A stretch of DNA of 39,472 bases, taken from contig CASAUJ010000015.1 of assembly GCA_949118805.1 (NCBI GenBank), positions 1 to 39,472 on the forward strand, in the 5' to 3' direction. Numbering within the stretch: the first letter of the stretch is position 1; each line of letters begins with the position of its first letter. Below are positions 15,201-22,914 of the stretch, piece after piece. A program made the translations under genes and the position numbers. The stretch is from an uncultured Clostridia bacterium (GTDB lineage Bacteria; Bacillota; Clostridia; TANB77; CAG-508). The notes beneath the pieces were generated by a model. That model worked only from the letters and a program-made list of their open reading frames with translations, ran no database searches and was not told where the DNA came from.

Positions 15201-15980
15201 ATGAATAGAGCAGAAAAAATAGCTATTTTTGATTCTGGAATTGGTGGTGTAACAGTATTACAAGAAATAATGAAAGTGTTACCCAAAGAAAATTATATTT
15301 ATTATAGTGACTCAAAAAATAATCCTTATGGAGAAAAAACAGAAAAAGAAATACAGCAGTTATGTAATAACATTGTACAGTATTTCAAACAAAGAAACTG
15401 TAAAATTATCGTAATAGCCTGTAATACAGCTAGTGCGAAAGCAGTGCAATTCTTACGAAAAACTTATCCAGAAATACCTTTTATTGCAATCGAACCAGCT
15501 TATAAAATGGTACATGATACTTCCTACGATAAACCAACTTTAGTGATGGCAACAGAAGGAACCATTCATAGTGAAAAATTTAATCTACTATTAAAAAAAT
15601 ATGATAATCATAAGACATTTCTTTTACCTTGTGTAGGATTAGCCGATAAAATTGAACAAGGAAGAGAAGAAGAAATAAAAGAATATTTACAAAACATACT
15701 AAAGCCCTATCAAAACAAAGTAGAAAATGTCGTATTAGGCTGTACCCATTATCCTTTAATCCAAGAAGAAATCAAAGCCGTGTTGGGAGAAGTACAATTT
15801 TTTAATGGAGCTCCTAATTTAGCAAAACATTTAAAAAAGGTGTTAGAAGAAAAAGATCTAATAAATGAAAAAGGAGAAGGAAAAGTAGAATTTGAAGATT
15901 CACAAGGAATCAAAGGAAAAGAAAAAAGATTTTTCGAAATTTTAAAAGGAGAAAAAGAGAATGAAAATATTAAAAAATAA
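15201..15980 (+). CDS. murI: Glutamate racemase
   Basis: MurI interconverts L- and D-glutamate, supplying D-Glu for peptidoglycan. The 259-residue protein has the N-terminal I-A-I-F-D-S-G-I-G-G (D11), the first catalytic cysteine C74 in V-I-A-C-N-T-A-S-A and the second, C181, in L-G-C-T-H-Y-P-L. Length and motif order are normal. The last ~25 residues are lysine/glutamate-rich. ATG 15201 follows GAAAAGGAAG; its 3' end overlaps apt by 20 bp, showing translational coupling of cell-wall and purine-salvage genes. Confidence 0.93.
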   Translation: MNRAEKIAIFDSGIGGVTVLQEIMKVLPKENYIYYSDSKNNPYGEKTEKEIQQLCNNIVQYFKQRNCKIIVIACNTASAKAVQFLRKTYPEIPFIAIEPAYKMVHDTSYDKPTLVMATEGTIHSEKFNLLLKKYDNHKTFLLPCVGLADKIEQGREEEIKEYLQNILKPYQNKVENVVLGCTHYPLIQEEIKAVLGEVQFFNGAPNLAKHLKKVLEEKDLINEKGEGKVEFEDSQGIKGKEKRFFEILKGEKENENIKK

Positions 15981-16500
15981 ACTAAAAAATGAATTGAATA
16001 TACGAACAGAAAAAGATTATCCAATCAAAGGAATAGAATTTATTGATATGACACCACTAATCATGCAAAAAGAAACATTAAAAGAAATTCTTGATCAATT
16101 TGAAGAAAGGTTAAAAAACAAAGAGATTGATTATATAGTAGCTCCAGAAGCTAGGGGATTTTTACTAGGTACAGCAATAGCAGATCGATTACAAATAGGA
16201 TGTATTCCCGTTAGAAAAAAAGGGAAATTACCACCAAGCACAGTGGAAAATCGATTCCAATATGAAAAAGAATATGGGAAAGATGAAATGGAATTACCTA
16301 AATTAGTGAAAAATACATATGAAAATAAAAAGTTTTATTTGGTGGATGATATTTATGCCACAGGAAATACTATGAAGGCGATTCAGAAAGCAATTGAAAG
16401 GGTAGGAGGAGAGATAATAGGAAAAGGAGTTATCATGAATATTACAGCCTTAAATAAGGAAAAAGATGTCTTTTCTCTACTAGAAGTAGAAGAGGAATAG
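15961..16500 (+). CDS. apt: Adenine phosphoribosyltransferase
   Basis: Apt makes AMP from adenine and PRPP. The PRPP-binding motif Y-L-V-D-D-I-Y-A-T-G-N-T lies at 126-137 of 179 residues, and the adenine-type elements I-V-A-P-E-A-R-G-F (59-67) and the flexible R-K-K-G-K-L-P loop (85-91) are all present. This distinguishes it from xanthine and orotate phosphoribosyltransferases. AAAAGGAG is placed inside the end of murI, just before ATG 15961. A bidirectional terminator separates it from the convergent gene at 16549-16977. Confidence 0.88.
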   Translation: MKILKNKLKNELNIRTEKDYPIKGIEFIDMTPLIMQKETLKEILDQFEERLKNKEIDYIVAPEARGFLLGTAIADRLQIGCIPVRKKGKLPPSTVENRFQYEKEYGKDEMELPKLVKNTYENKKFYLVDDIYATGNTMKAIQKAIERVGGEIIGKGVIMNITALNKEKDVFSLLEVEEE

Positions 16501-16508
16501 AAAAAAGG

Positions 16509-16540
16509 AGAGTTTTAATAAAATTATTTTTTAAAACTCT
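16509..16540. terminator. Bidirectional terminator between apt and the minus-strand gene
   Basis: A perfect 10-bp stem, AGAGTTTTAA with TTAAAACTCT, has a 12-base loop; T-rich DNA lies on the plus-strand exit and A-rich purines on the other side. It can serve both converging genes. Confidence 0.7.
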
Positions 16541-16548
16541 TTCTTAAA

Positions 16549-16977
16549 TTATAAATATTTTTTTAATTGTTCTACGGTATTTTCCTGAAATTGAACAAAT
16601 TCTGTTAAAATATTTTTAACACATTGGTCAGTATCAGGATTGTGATTTAAAAGTTTAACCCCTTTAATAATTCCCATATTAGTACCTTGTAACATCATTT
16701 CTGCAATTTTGGAATTGCTTTTATCATCCATTGTATTAAATTCAACACTCATCCATCCCATTGCTTTTTGCATAGGATTTAGTTCTTTTGGAAAATCATC
16801 ATATTTTGTCAATTCATTATTTACTTTATTTAAGATCTCATTATATTTATCGTATTGGAATTTTAGATCTTTTTTTAAATTATCATCCTGAATTTTTTCA
16901 GAAACATTAGAAATAGAATCCATTCCCATTTTAATGCCTTTGTTAATTTCGTTTAAGATATAACCTGGACTATCCAT
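16549..16977 (-). CDS. Unknown helical protein, possibly ferritin-like bundle
   Basis: I do not recognise this 142-residue protein. It looks entirely helical: an N-terminal amphipathic stretch (Y-I-L-N-E-I-N-K-G-I-K-M-G-M), a second helix around Q-Y-D-K-Y-N-E-I-L, a third with M-Q-K-A-M-G-W-M-S-V-E-F, and a fourth ending Q-F-Q-E-N-T-V-E-Q-L-K-K. The four-helix plan resembles small ferritin-like proteins such as DUF2383, but a full set of E-x-x-H metal ligands is not seen. AGGAGG lies a few bases before the ATG (reverse strand, 16977). It is the only gene between apt and hrcA, facing them both, and has its own terminator. Confidence 0.6.
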   Translation of the reverse strand: MDSPGYILNEINKGIKMGMDSISNVSEKIQDDNLKKDLKFQYDKYNEILNKVNNELTKYDDFPKELNPMQKAMGWMSVEFNTMDDKSNSKIAEMMLQGTNMGIIKGVKLLNHNPDTDQCVKNILTEFVQFQENTVEQLKKYL

Positions 16978-17069
16978 AAACTGATTCCTCCTTTATTTTT
17001 TTTAATATAACCGTTAGGGAAGGAAAATATACGAAAAAAATTTTGTTCACAAAAAATTTACAAAGAAAA

Positions 17070-17096
17070 TTAGCAGATAGTATTGACAAGTGCTAA
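17070..17096. promoter_or_regulatory. Degenerate CIRCE element overlapping the hrcA -35 box
   Basis: TTAGCAGAT, nine bases, then AAGTGCTAA reproduces the 9-9-9 plan of CIRCE (TTAGCACTC-N9-GAGTGCTAA). Six of nine bases match in the left arm and eight of nine in the right. The promoter's TTGACA lies within it. Confidence 0.6.
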
Positions 17097-17111
17097 AAAG
17101 GGGTATAATAT
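17083..17111 (+). promoter_or_regulatory. hrcA-grpE-dnaK-dnaJ promoter
   Basis: TTGACA at 17083-17088 and TAATAT at 17106-17111 are 17 bp apart; an overlapping TATAAT at 17104 gives a 15-bp spacer. Flanking CIRCE elements place it under HrcA control. Confidence 0.7.
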
Positions 17112-17118
17112 ATAGAAG

Positions 17119-17145
17119 TTAGCAATCGAAACAAAAGAGTGCTAA
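17119..17145. promoter_or_regulatory. CIRCE operator of HrcA
   Basis: TTAGCAATC, nine bases (GAAACAAAA), GAGTGCTAA: one mismatch to the CIRCE consensus. It lies just downstream of the -10 box and ends 14 bp before the hrcA start. HrcA bound here represses the operon until heat shock depletes active repressor. Confidence 0.88.
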
Positions 17146-17159
17146 AAGAGGTGAAAAAG

Positions 17160-18167
17160 TTGTTAGATGAAAGAAAAAAGAAAGTTCTACAAGCCATTGT
17201 AGAAGAATATATCAATACAGCTGAGCCAGTAAGTTCAAATGCTTTAACACAAAACCATGGGTTAGAATGTAGTAGTGCTACTATACGTAATGAGATGTCA
17301 GAATTAGAGAAAAGTGGTTTTTTAGATAAAACGCATACTTCAAGTGGTAGAATTCCATCTGCAAAAGGCTATCGATACTATGTAGATGAACTCTTAAATG
17401 AAGAAGCGATTAGTTTAGAAGAAATAAAATACATTCATTCAAAATTAGAAACCAAAGTAAATGAAATAGAAGAATTGACTAAAATAACAGCCAATACCAT
17501 ATCAGAAGTAACCCATTACACTACGATTTCAATAGGACCTAAAACCAGAACACAACGAATTGAAGAAATCAAATTTATGTTATTAGGTAGTAGAATGATG
17601 ATGGCAGTTATTTTAACAGATGGAGGGCTTGTAAAAGAAACGATTATAAAATTTGATGAAGATATTAATGAAAAACAAGTTGAAACCATTCATTATATGT
17701 TTAATCACAAATTGAAAAATCAACCAATAGAAACCATTGATCGTCCCTTGGAAGAATATCTATATGATGAAATGACATATAGTGTCAATGTGATCAAACC
17801 AATTATTGAGCAAATAAAAAAAGTATTAGAAGAAGATAGTAAAGTCCATTTAGAAGGAACGAATAAATCTTTTGATTTGCCAGAATTTAATAGTTTAGAA
17901 GTAGCAAAGAATTTTATTCATATTCTAGATACGAAAGAATTAGTGGCAGATATGCTAAATTCAGGATTTGCAGAAGATATTAATGTCTATATTGGAGAAG
18001 AAAATGAGCAACAAGAATTAAAAGATTTTAGTGTTGTAACTTTCAAACATAAAGTAAATGGAAGAGATTTAGGAACGATTGGAATTATAGGACCAAAAAG
18101 AATGGATTATTCAAAAGTAATATCTGTTATGAAATATATTAACAAAAGGTTAAAAGAAATCGATTAA
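17160..18167 (+). CDS. hrcA: Heat-inducible transcription repressor HrcA
   Basis: HrcA binds CIRCE and represses class I heat-shock genes; GroEL is needed for its activity. From TTG 17160 the product begins M-L-D-E-R-K-K-K-V-L-Q-A-I-V, the canonical HrcA start (M-L-x-x-R). AGAGGTG is six bases upstream. The in-frame GTG at 17139 falls inside CIRCE and is unlikely. The N-terminal winged helix carries T-A-E-P-V-S-S, then S-S-A-T-I-R-N-E-M-S-E-L-E and H-T-S-S-G-R-I-P-S-A-K-G-Y-R-Y-Y-V. The central and C-terminal parts include I-G-I-I-G-P-K-R-M-D-Y, the usual ending. 335 residues, normal length. First gene of the operon. Confidence 0.93.
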   Translation: MLDERKKKVLQAIVEEYINTAEPVSSNALTQNHGLECSSATIRNEMSELEKSGFLDKTHTSSGRIPSAKGYRYYVDELLNEEAISLEEIKYIHSKLETKVNEIEELTKITANTISEVTHYTTISIGPKTRTQRIEEIKFMLLGSRMMMAVILTDGGLVKETIIKFDEDINEKQVETIHYMFNHKLKNQPIETIDRPLEEYLYDEMTYSVNVIKPIIEQIKKVLEEDSKVHLEGTNKSFDLPEFNSLEVAKNFIHILDTKELVADMLNSGFAEDINVYIGEENEQQELKDFSVVTFKHKVNGRDLGTIGIIGPKRMDYSKVISVMKYINKRLKEID

Positions 18168-18185
18168 AGAAAGGAAGCGGGTTAT

Positions 18186-18698
18186 ATGGAGGAAAAGGAA
18201 AAAGAAAATTTAGAAGAAAAACAAGAGAAAGAGACAAAAGAAAAAAAGGAGCAAACTTCTAATAAAGATATGGTTCCAAAACAAGACTATGAAGAATTAG
18301 AGGATCGCTATAAAAGAATTTTAGCAGAATTCGAAAATTTTAAAAAAAGGAGTAGCAAAGAAAGAGAAGGCTTATATAATATGATTCTTTCTGATGTTGT
18401 GGAAGTCGTACTTCCGATTGTAGACAATTTAGAAAGTGCTGTTAAAATAGAAACAAAAGACGAAGAATATAAAAAAGGAATTGAGTTAGTCTTAAAACAA
18501 TTAAAAGATGTATTAAGAGCAAAAGGAGTAGAAGAAATCAAAACAGTAGGAGAAACTTTTGATCCTGAACTGCATGAAGCAGTTAGTAGTATTCAAGACG
18601 AGAATTTAGGAGAAAAGGAAATTGCACAAGAATATCGAAAAGGCTATAAAATAGGAAGTAGAGTAATACGTCATTCAATGGTGGTAGTAGCCAATTAA
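18186..18698 (+). CDS. grpE: Co-chaperone GrpE (nucleotide exchange factor)
   Basis: GrpE releases ADP from DnaK. The 170-residue protein has a long N-terminal coiled coil rich in Lys and Glu, then the family signature Y-K-R-I-L-A-E-F-E-N-F-K-K-R, V-L-P-I-V-D-N-L-E-S-A, and G-V-E-E-I-K-T-V-G-E-T-F-D-P. The C-terminal beta part ends R-K-G-Y-K-I-G-S-R-V-I-R-H-S-M-V-V-V. ATG 18186 is preceded by GGAAGCGGG. It lies 18 bp after hrcA. Confidence 0.93.
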   Translation: MEEKEKENLEEKQEKETKEKKEQTSNKDMVPKQDYEELEDRYKRILAEFENFKKRSSKEREGLYNMILSDVVEVVLPIVDNLESAVKIETKDEEYKKGIELVLKQLKDVLRAKGVEEIKTVGETFDPELHEAVSSIQDENLGEKEIAQEYRKGYKIGSRVIRHSMVVVAN

Positions 18699-18782
18699 AG
18701 TTAGAAGATAGGGAGCAAAACAGCTCATAAGAATAAGTTATTAAATTTAAATATAATATAGTTTTAGAGGAGGAATTTTAAA

Positions 18783-20633
18783 ATGGGAAAGATCATAGGA
18801 ATTGATTTAGGAACAACAAATTCATGTGTCGCTGTAATGGAAGGTGGAGAACCAGTGGTAATTCCAAATGCAGAAGGAAACAGAACCACACCATCTGTTG
18901 TGGCATTTTCAAAAAATGGAGAAAGATTAGTAGGGCAAATTGCAAAACGTCAAGCAGTAACTAATCCAGATAATACCGTTATTTCTATTAAAAGAAAAAT
19001 GGGAACCAATGAAAAAGTAGATATAGAAGGAGATAAATTTTCGCCACAAGAAATTTCTGCCATGATATTACAAAAATTAAAAGCAGATGCTGAAAATTAT
19101 TTAGGACAAAAAGTAACACAAGCCGTTATTACTGTACCAGCTTATTTTAGTGATAGTCAAAGACAAGCAACAAAAGATGCTGGAAAAATAGCAGGATTAG
19201 AAGTGTTAAGAATTATCAATGAACCAACAGCAGCATCTCTTGCTTATGGTATGGATAAAGAGCAAGATCAAAAAATTATGATTTATGACTTAGGAGGAGG
19301 AACTTTTGATGTTTCTATTCTAGATATAGGAGATGGAGTATTTGAAGTGCTAGCAACCAATGGAAATACACATTTAGGAGGAGACGATTTTGATGATGCT
19401 ATCATCAACTATTTAGTAGATGAGTTCAAAAAATCAAATGGAATTGATTTAAAGACAGATAAGATGGCAATGCAAAGATTAAAAGAAGCAGCAGAAAAAG
19501 CAAAAATTGAATTATCAGGTGTACAACAAACACAAATTAACTTACCATTTATTACAGCAGATTCAACAGGACCAAAACATTTAGATATTAATTTAACAAG
19601 AGCAAAATTTGAAGAATTGATTCATGATTTAGTAGAAGCAACAGCTGGACCAGTTAATCAAGCTTTAAAAGATGCAGGTTTATCACCAAATGATATTCAT
19701 AAAGTATTATTAGTAGGAGGATCTACAAGAGTTCCAGCTGTTCAAGAAGCAGTAAAAAGAATTACAGGAAAAGAAGCAGATAAGGGAATTAATCCAGATG
19801 AATGTGTAGCAATTGGAGCTGCTATTCAAGGTGGTGTTTTATCAGGAGATGTAAAAGATTTAGTCTTATTAGATGTTACGCCTCTTTCTTTAGGAATTGA
19901 AACATATGGTGGAGTATTCACAAAATTAATTGAAAGAAATACTACCATCCCAACGAAAAAATCACAAATTTTCTCAACTGCAGCAGATGGTCAAACTTCT
20001 GTTGAAGTTCATGTTCTACAAGGAGAAAGAGAAATGGCAGCCTATAACAAAACATTAGGAAGATTCCAATTAACAGGAATTCCAGCTGCACCAAGAGGCG
20101 TACCACAAATTGAAGTAACATTTGATATTGATGCCAATGGTATTGTACATGTATCAGCAAAAGATATGGCAACAGGAAACAGCCAAGATGTTTCTATTAC
20201 AGCTTCTACTAATTTAACAGACGAAGATATTGACAAAGCAGTAAAAGATGCTGAAGCACATGCAGAAGAAGACAAAAAGAAAAAAGAAGAAATCGAAGTG
20301 AAAAATAATGCAGAAAGCTTAATCTATAATAGTGAAAAGACACTTACAGATTTAGGAGACAAAATTAGTGGAGAAGAAAAAGCAAAAGTAGAAACTGAAA
20401 TTGAAAATACCAAAAAAGCATTAGAAACAAATGAGACAGAAAAAATTAAAGAAGCAACTGAAAAATTAACAAAAGTATTTTATGAAATGTCAGAAAAATT
20501 ATATAAAGCAGCTAATCCAAATGGAGCAGCAGGAGCAGAAGCAAATCAAACAACAGGAGAAGAACAAGAGAATAACAACGATGGAAAGGTATATGATGCA
20601 GATTATAAAGTAGAAGATGAAGAGAATAAATAG
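18783..20633 (+). CDS. dnaK: Chaperone DnaK (Hsp70)
   Basis: A 616-residue Hsp70. It starts I-I-G-I-D-L-G-T-T-N-S-C-V-A-V, the phosphate-1 loop of the ATPase. Phosphate-2 is I-Y-D-L-G-G-G-T-F-D-V-S, and the adenosine motif is L-L-V-G-G-S-T-R-V-P-A-V. The lid-linker V-L-L-D-V-T-P-L-S-L-G-I-E-T appears before the substrate domain. The C-terminal helical lid ends with an acidic tail. Length and motifs are normal. The GAGGAGG ribosome binding site is strong. A palindromic repeat lies between this gene and dnaJ. Confidence 0.97.
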   Translation: MGKIIGIDLGTTNSCVAVMEGGEPVVIPNAEGNRTTPSVVAFSKNGERLVGQIAKRQAVTNPDNTVISIKRKMGTNEKVDIEGDKFSPQEISAMILQKLKADAENYLGQKVTQAVITVPAYFSDSQRQATKDAGKIAGLEVLRIINEPTAASLAYGMDKEQDQKIMIYDLGGGTFDVSILDIGDGVFEVLATNGNTHLGGDDFDDAIINYLVDEFKKSNGIDLKTDKMAMQRLKEAAEKAKIELSGVQQTQINLPFITADSTGPKHLDINLTRAKFEELIHDLVEATAGPVNQALKDAGLSPNDIHKVLLVGGSTRVPAVQEAVKRITGKEADKGINPDECVAIGAAIQGGVLSGDVKDLVLLDVTPLSLGIETYGGVFTKLIERNTTIPTKKSQIFSTAADGQTSVEVHVLQGEREMAAYNKTLGRFQLTGIPAAPRGVPQIEVTFDIDANGIVHVSAKDMATGNSQDVSITASTNLTDEDIDKAVKDAEAHAEEDKKKKEEIEVKNNAESLIYNSEKTLTDLGDKISGEEKAKVETEIENTKKALETNETEKIKEATEKLTKVFYEMSEKLYKAANPNGAAGAEANQTTGEEQENNNDGKVYDADYKVEDEENK

Positions 20634-20639
20634 GCAAAT

Positions 20640-20700
20640 GGGGATTTGAGGGACGCTCCTTAAAATCCCCACTTTGAGGATTTTGGGGACAGTCCTTTCA
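20640..20700. repeat. Palindromic intergenic repeat between dnaK and dnaJ (copy 1)
   Basis: GGGGATTT and AAAATCCCC form a hairpin at 20640-20670 around an internal GGGACGCTCC, and a second, less perfect GGGGACAGTCC unit follows. The same core recurs twice between plsC and typA. It has no T-tract after the main stem, so partial attenuation or mRNA processing is possible, but the repeat is best regarded as a dispersed REP-like element. Confidence 0.65.
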
Positions 20701-20722
20701 TCTCAATTTAGGAGGAAAAAGA

Positions 20723-21883
20723 ATGGCAGGCAAAAGAGATTATTATGAAATATTGGGTGTGAATAAAAATGCAACAGATGATGAGTTAAAAAAAGCTTAT
20801 CGAAAATTAGCAAAAAAATATCACCCAGATGCTAACTTAGATAATAAGACAGAAGCTGAGGCAAAATTCAAGGAAGTAAATGAGGCATATGAAAATTTAT
20901 CAGATCCGCAAAAAAGAAGGATGTATGACCAATTTGGAACAGTTGATCCACAAGGATTTGGTGGAGCGGGTGGACCATTTGGTGGAGCAGGAGGATATTA
21001 TTCATATAGTAGTTCGGATTTTGGAGACTTTGGAGATTTAGGAGATATTTTTTCTTCCTTTTTTGGAGGTGGATTTGGTGGAAGAACTTCATCTGGGAGA
21101 AAACAGAGTGGTCCACGAAAAGGGGCAGACTTAAATTTAGCGATGGATATTACTTTTGAACAAGCTTTCCTAGGAGTAGAAAAAGAAGTGATTATTACAA
21201 GAGATGATGTTTGTGATACTTGCCATGGAAGTGGAGCAAAGCCAGGAACTTCTAAAATAAAATGTACAACTTGTCAAGGAACAGGTCAAGTAACACAAGT
21301 ACAAAATACCATTTTAGGACAAATGCAAACCAGAAGAACTTGTACAACTTGTCATGGAACAGGAGAAATTATAAAAGAGCCATGTGAAACTTGTCGAGGA
21401 AAAGGAACCATTCGTAAACAACCTAAAATAAAGGTGAAAATTCCAGCAGGAATTGATGATAACCAAACGATTGTATTAAGAGGAGAAGGAGAACCAGGAG
21501 AAAAAGGTGGACCAAAGGGAGACTTATATATAACAGTTCGAGTTAAAAGACATAGCATTTATACCAGAAAAGGAAATAATGTTTTGTGTGAAGTACCAAT
21601 CACAATTACACAAGCAACTTTAGGAACAGAACTACAAATTCCAATGGTAGATGGTTCAAAAGAGACCTATAAAATTCCAGAAGGAACCCAAACAGGAACC
21701 AAGTTTACAATTCGAAATAAAGGATTTAAATCTGTTAATGCAAGTAGTGTGGGAGATTTTGTATTTACTGTAACCGTACAAACTCCAAAAAGATTATCAA
21801 AAGAACAAAGGGACTTATTGGTTCAATTAGCTAAAACAATGAATGAACAACCTCCTATCAAAAAACGAGGATTATTTGGATAA
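20723..21883 (+). CDS. dnaJ: Chaperone DnaJ (Hsp40)
   Basis: DnaJ stimulates DnaK ATPase activity and delivers substrates. The 386-residue type I protein has the J-domain H-P-D tripeptide in K-K-Y-H-P-D-A-N, a Gly/Phe-rich linker (G-G-A-G-G-P-F-G-G-A), and four zinc-binding C-x-x-C-x-G-x-G repeats (C-D-T-C, C-T-T-C, C-T-T-C, C-E-T-C). The C-terminal substrate domains end K-R-G-L-F-G. TTAGGAGG precedes ATG 20723. Last gene of the heat-shock operon, followed by a probable terminator. Confidence 0.97.
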   Translation: MAGKRDYYEILGVNKNATDDELKKAYRKLAKKYHPDANLDNKTEAEAKFKEVNEAYENLSDPQKRRMYDQFGTVDPQGFGGAGGPFGGAGGYYSYSSSDFGDFGDLGDIFSSFFGGGFGGRTSSGRKQSGPRKGADLNLAMDITFEQAFLGVEKEVIITRDDVCDTCHGSGAKPGTSKIKCTTCQGTGQVTQVQNTILGQMQTRRTCTTCHGTGEIIKEPCETCRGKGTIRKQPKIKVKIPAGIDDNQTIVLRGEGEPGEKGGPKGDLYITVRVKRHSIYTRKGNNVLCEVPITITQATLGTELQIPMVDGSKETYKIPEGTQTGTKFTIRNKGFKSVNASSVGDFVFTVTVQTPKRLSKEQRDLLVQLAKTMNEQPPIKKRGLFG

Positions 21884-21890
21884 GAAAAGA

Positions 21891-21950
21891 AAAAGATTAG
21901 ATACGGATATTAAAAAAACATTAATATTTAGTAGATAATCTTTTATTTTT
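21891..21950 (+). terminator. Probable terminator of the heat-shock operon
   Basis: AAAAGATTA and TAATCTTTT form a 9-bp outer stem with a loop that can itself fold (ATATTA/TAATAT), and a T-rich stretch follows. Confidence 0.55.
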
Positions 21951-22038
21951 ATGATGATTGTGATAAAATACAACCAAAGAAAACAGAGATAGAGGGAGAA
22001 TATGAAAAGGAAAATAATACCAATAAGTTTACGGTATT

Positions 22039-22890
22039 TTGTTGATATTGCTAGCAATTGCCTTATCCATTCTAGCATTTTATTGGATCGTAGACATACA
22101 AACTCAAGTACCAGAAGAAATTAAGCAAAAATGTGAATTAGAAATCAAACAATATAAAAACAGAAATATATTTATAGTAACTCCAAAAAATAAAGAAAAA
22201 TCAGAGATAAAAATAATCTATTTTCATGGAGGTTCTTATGTAGCAGAAGCAACAAAGGGGCATTGGGATTTTATTGAAAAAATAGTAAATGACACAGGAG
22301 CAACCGTTATTTTACCAGATTATCCATTAACCCCCAAATATAATTATAAAGATGTTTTTGAAATGATAGAGCCTTTTTATAAAGAATTGATACAAAAAGT
22401 AGATCAAAATCACTTAGTCATAATGGGAGATTCAGCAGGTGGTGGTTTAGCATTAGCATTAGAAGAAAAAGCAAGTGAAGAAGATTTGCCAATGCCAGGG
22501 AAGACTATATTAATTTCTCCTTGGCTAGATGTCCGATTAACAAATCCTAAGATCGAGGAAGTACAAAAAAGAGATAAACAATTGAATAAGGAAACCTTGA
22601 AATTAGCAGGAATAGCCTATGCAGGAGAAGAGGGAATGAATAGTTATCTCGTAAATCCAGTAGAAGGTGATTTATCGAAATTAAAAAATATTATAATATA
22701 TACAGGAACAAATGATATTTTGAATCCAGATGTTTATGTATTAAAAGAAAAAGCAGAGAATGTGGGCGTGAAAATAGAAATTAAAGAATATGAACAAGCA
22801 GGACATATTTGGATGATTGAGAAGAATAGTAGCCAAGAATTAGAAGAACAGGCTTATCAAGCAATTCTTGACGATCTAAGAGAATGGTAA
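22039..22890 (+). CDS. Alpha/beta hydrolase (esterase/lipase, HSL-like), probable 5' frameshift
   Basis: A hydrolase of the hormone-sensitive-lipase-like group. The oxyanion H-G-G motif is at 63-65, the nucleophile elbow G-D-S-A-G-G at 130-135 (Ser132), Asp is probably in G-T-N-D-I-L-N-P-D, and His is in Q-A-G-H-I-W-M. An N-terminal membrane anchor (L-L-A-I-A-L-S-I-L-A-F-Y-W) is present. The open frame begins at TTG 22039 with no ribosome binding site. In contrast, ATG 22002 has AGAGGGAG just upstream, but lies in another frame (M-K-R-K-I-I-P-I-S) that runs out of register. One base too many around 22028-22030 would restore M-K-R-K-I-I-P-I-S-Y-G-I-L-L. So either a real frameshift or a base-calling error lies there. 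It leads a three-gene cluster. Confidence 0.7.
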   Translation: MLILLAIALSILAFYWIVDIQTQVPEEIKQKCELEIKQYKNRNIFIVTPKNKEKSEIKIIYFHGGSYVAEATKGHWDFIEKIVNDTGATVILPDYPLTPKYNYKDVFEMIEPFYKELIQKVDQNHLVIMGDSAGGGLALALEEKASEEDLPMPGKTILISPWLDVRLTNPKIEEVQKRDKQLNKETLKLAGIAYAGEEGMNSYLVNPVEGDLSKLKNIIIYTGTNDILNPDVYVLKEKAENVGVKIEIKEYEQAGHIWMIEKNSSQELEEQAYQAILDDLREW

Positions 22891-22914
22891 ATTACAAAAG
22901 GAGAAAAACAAGAA

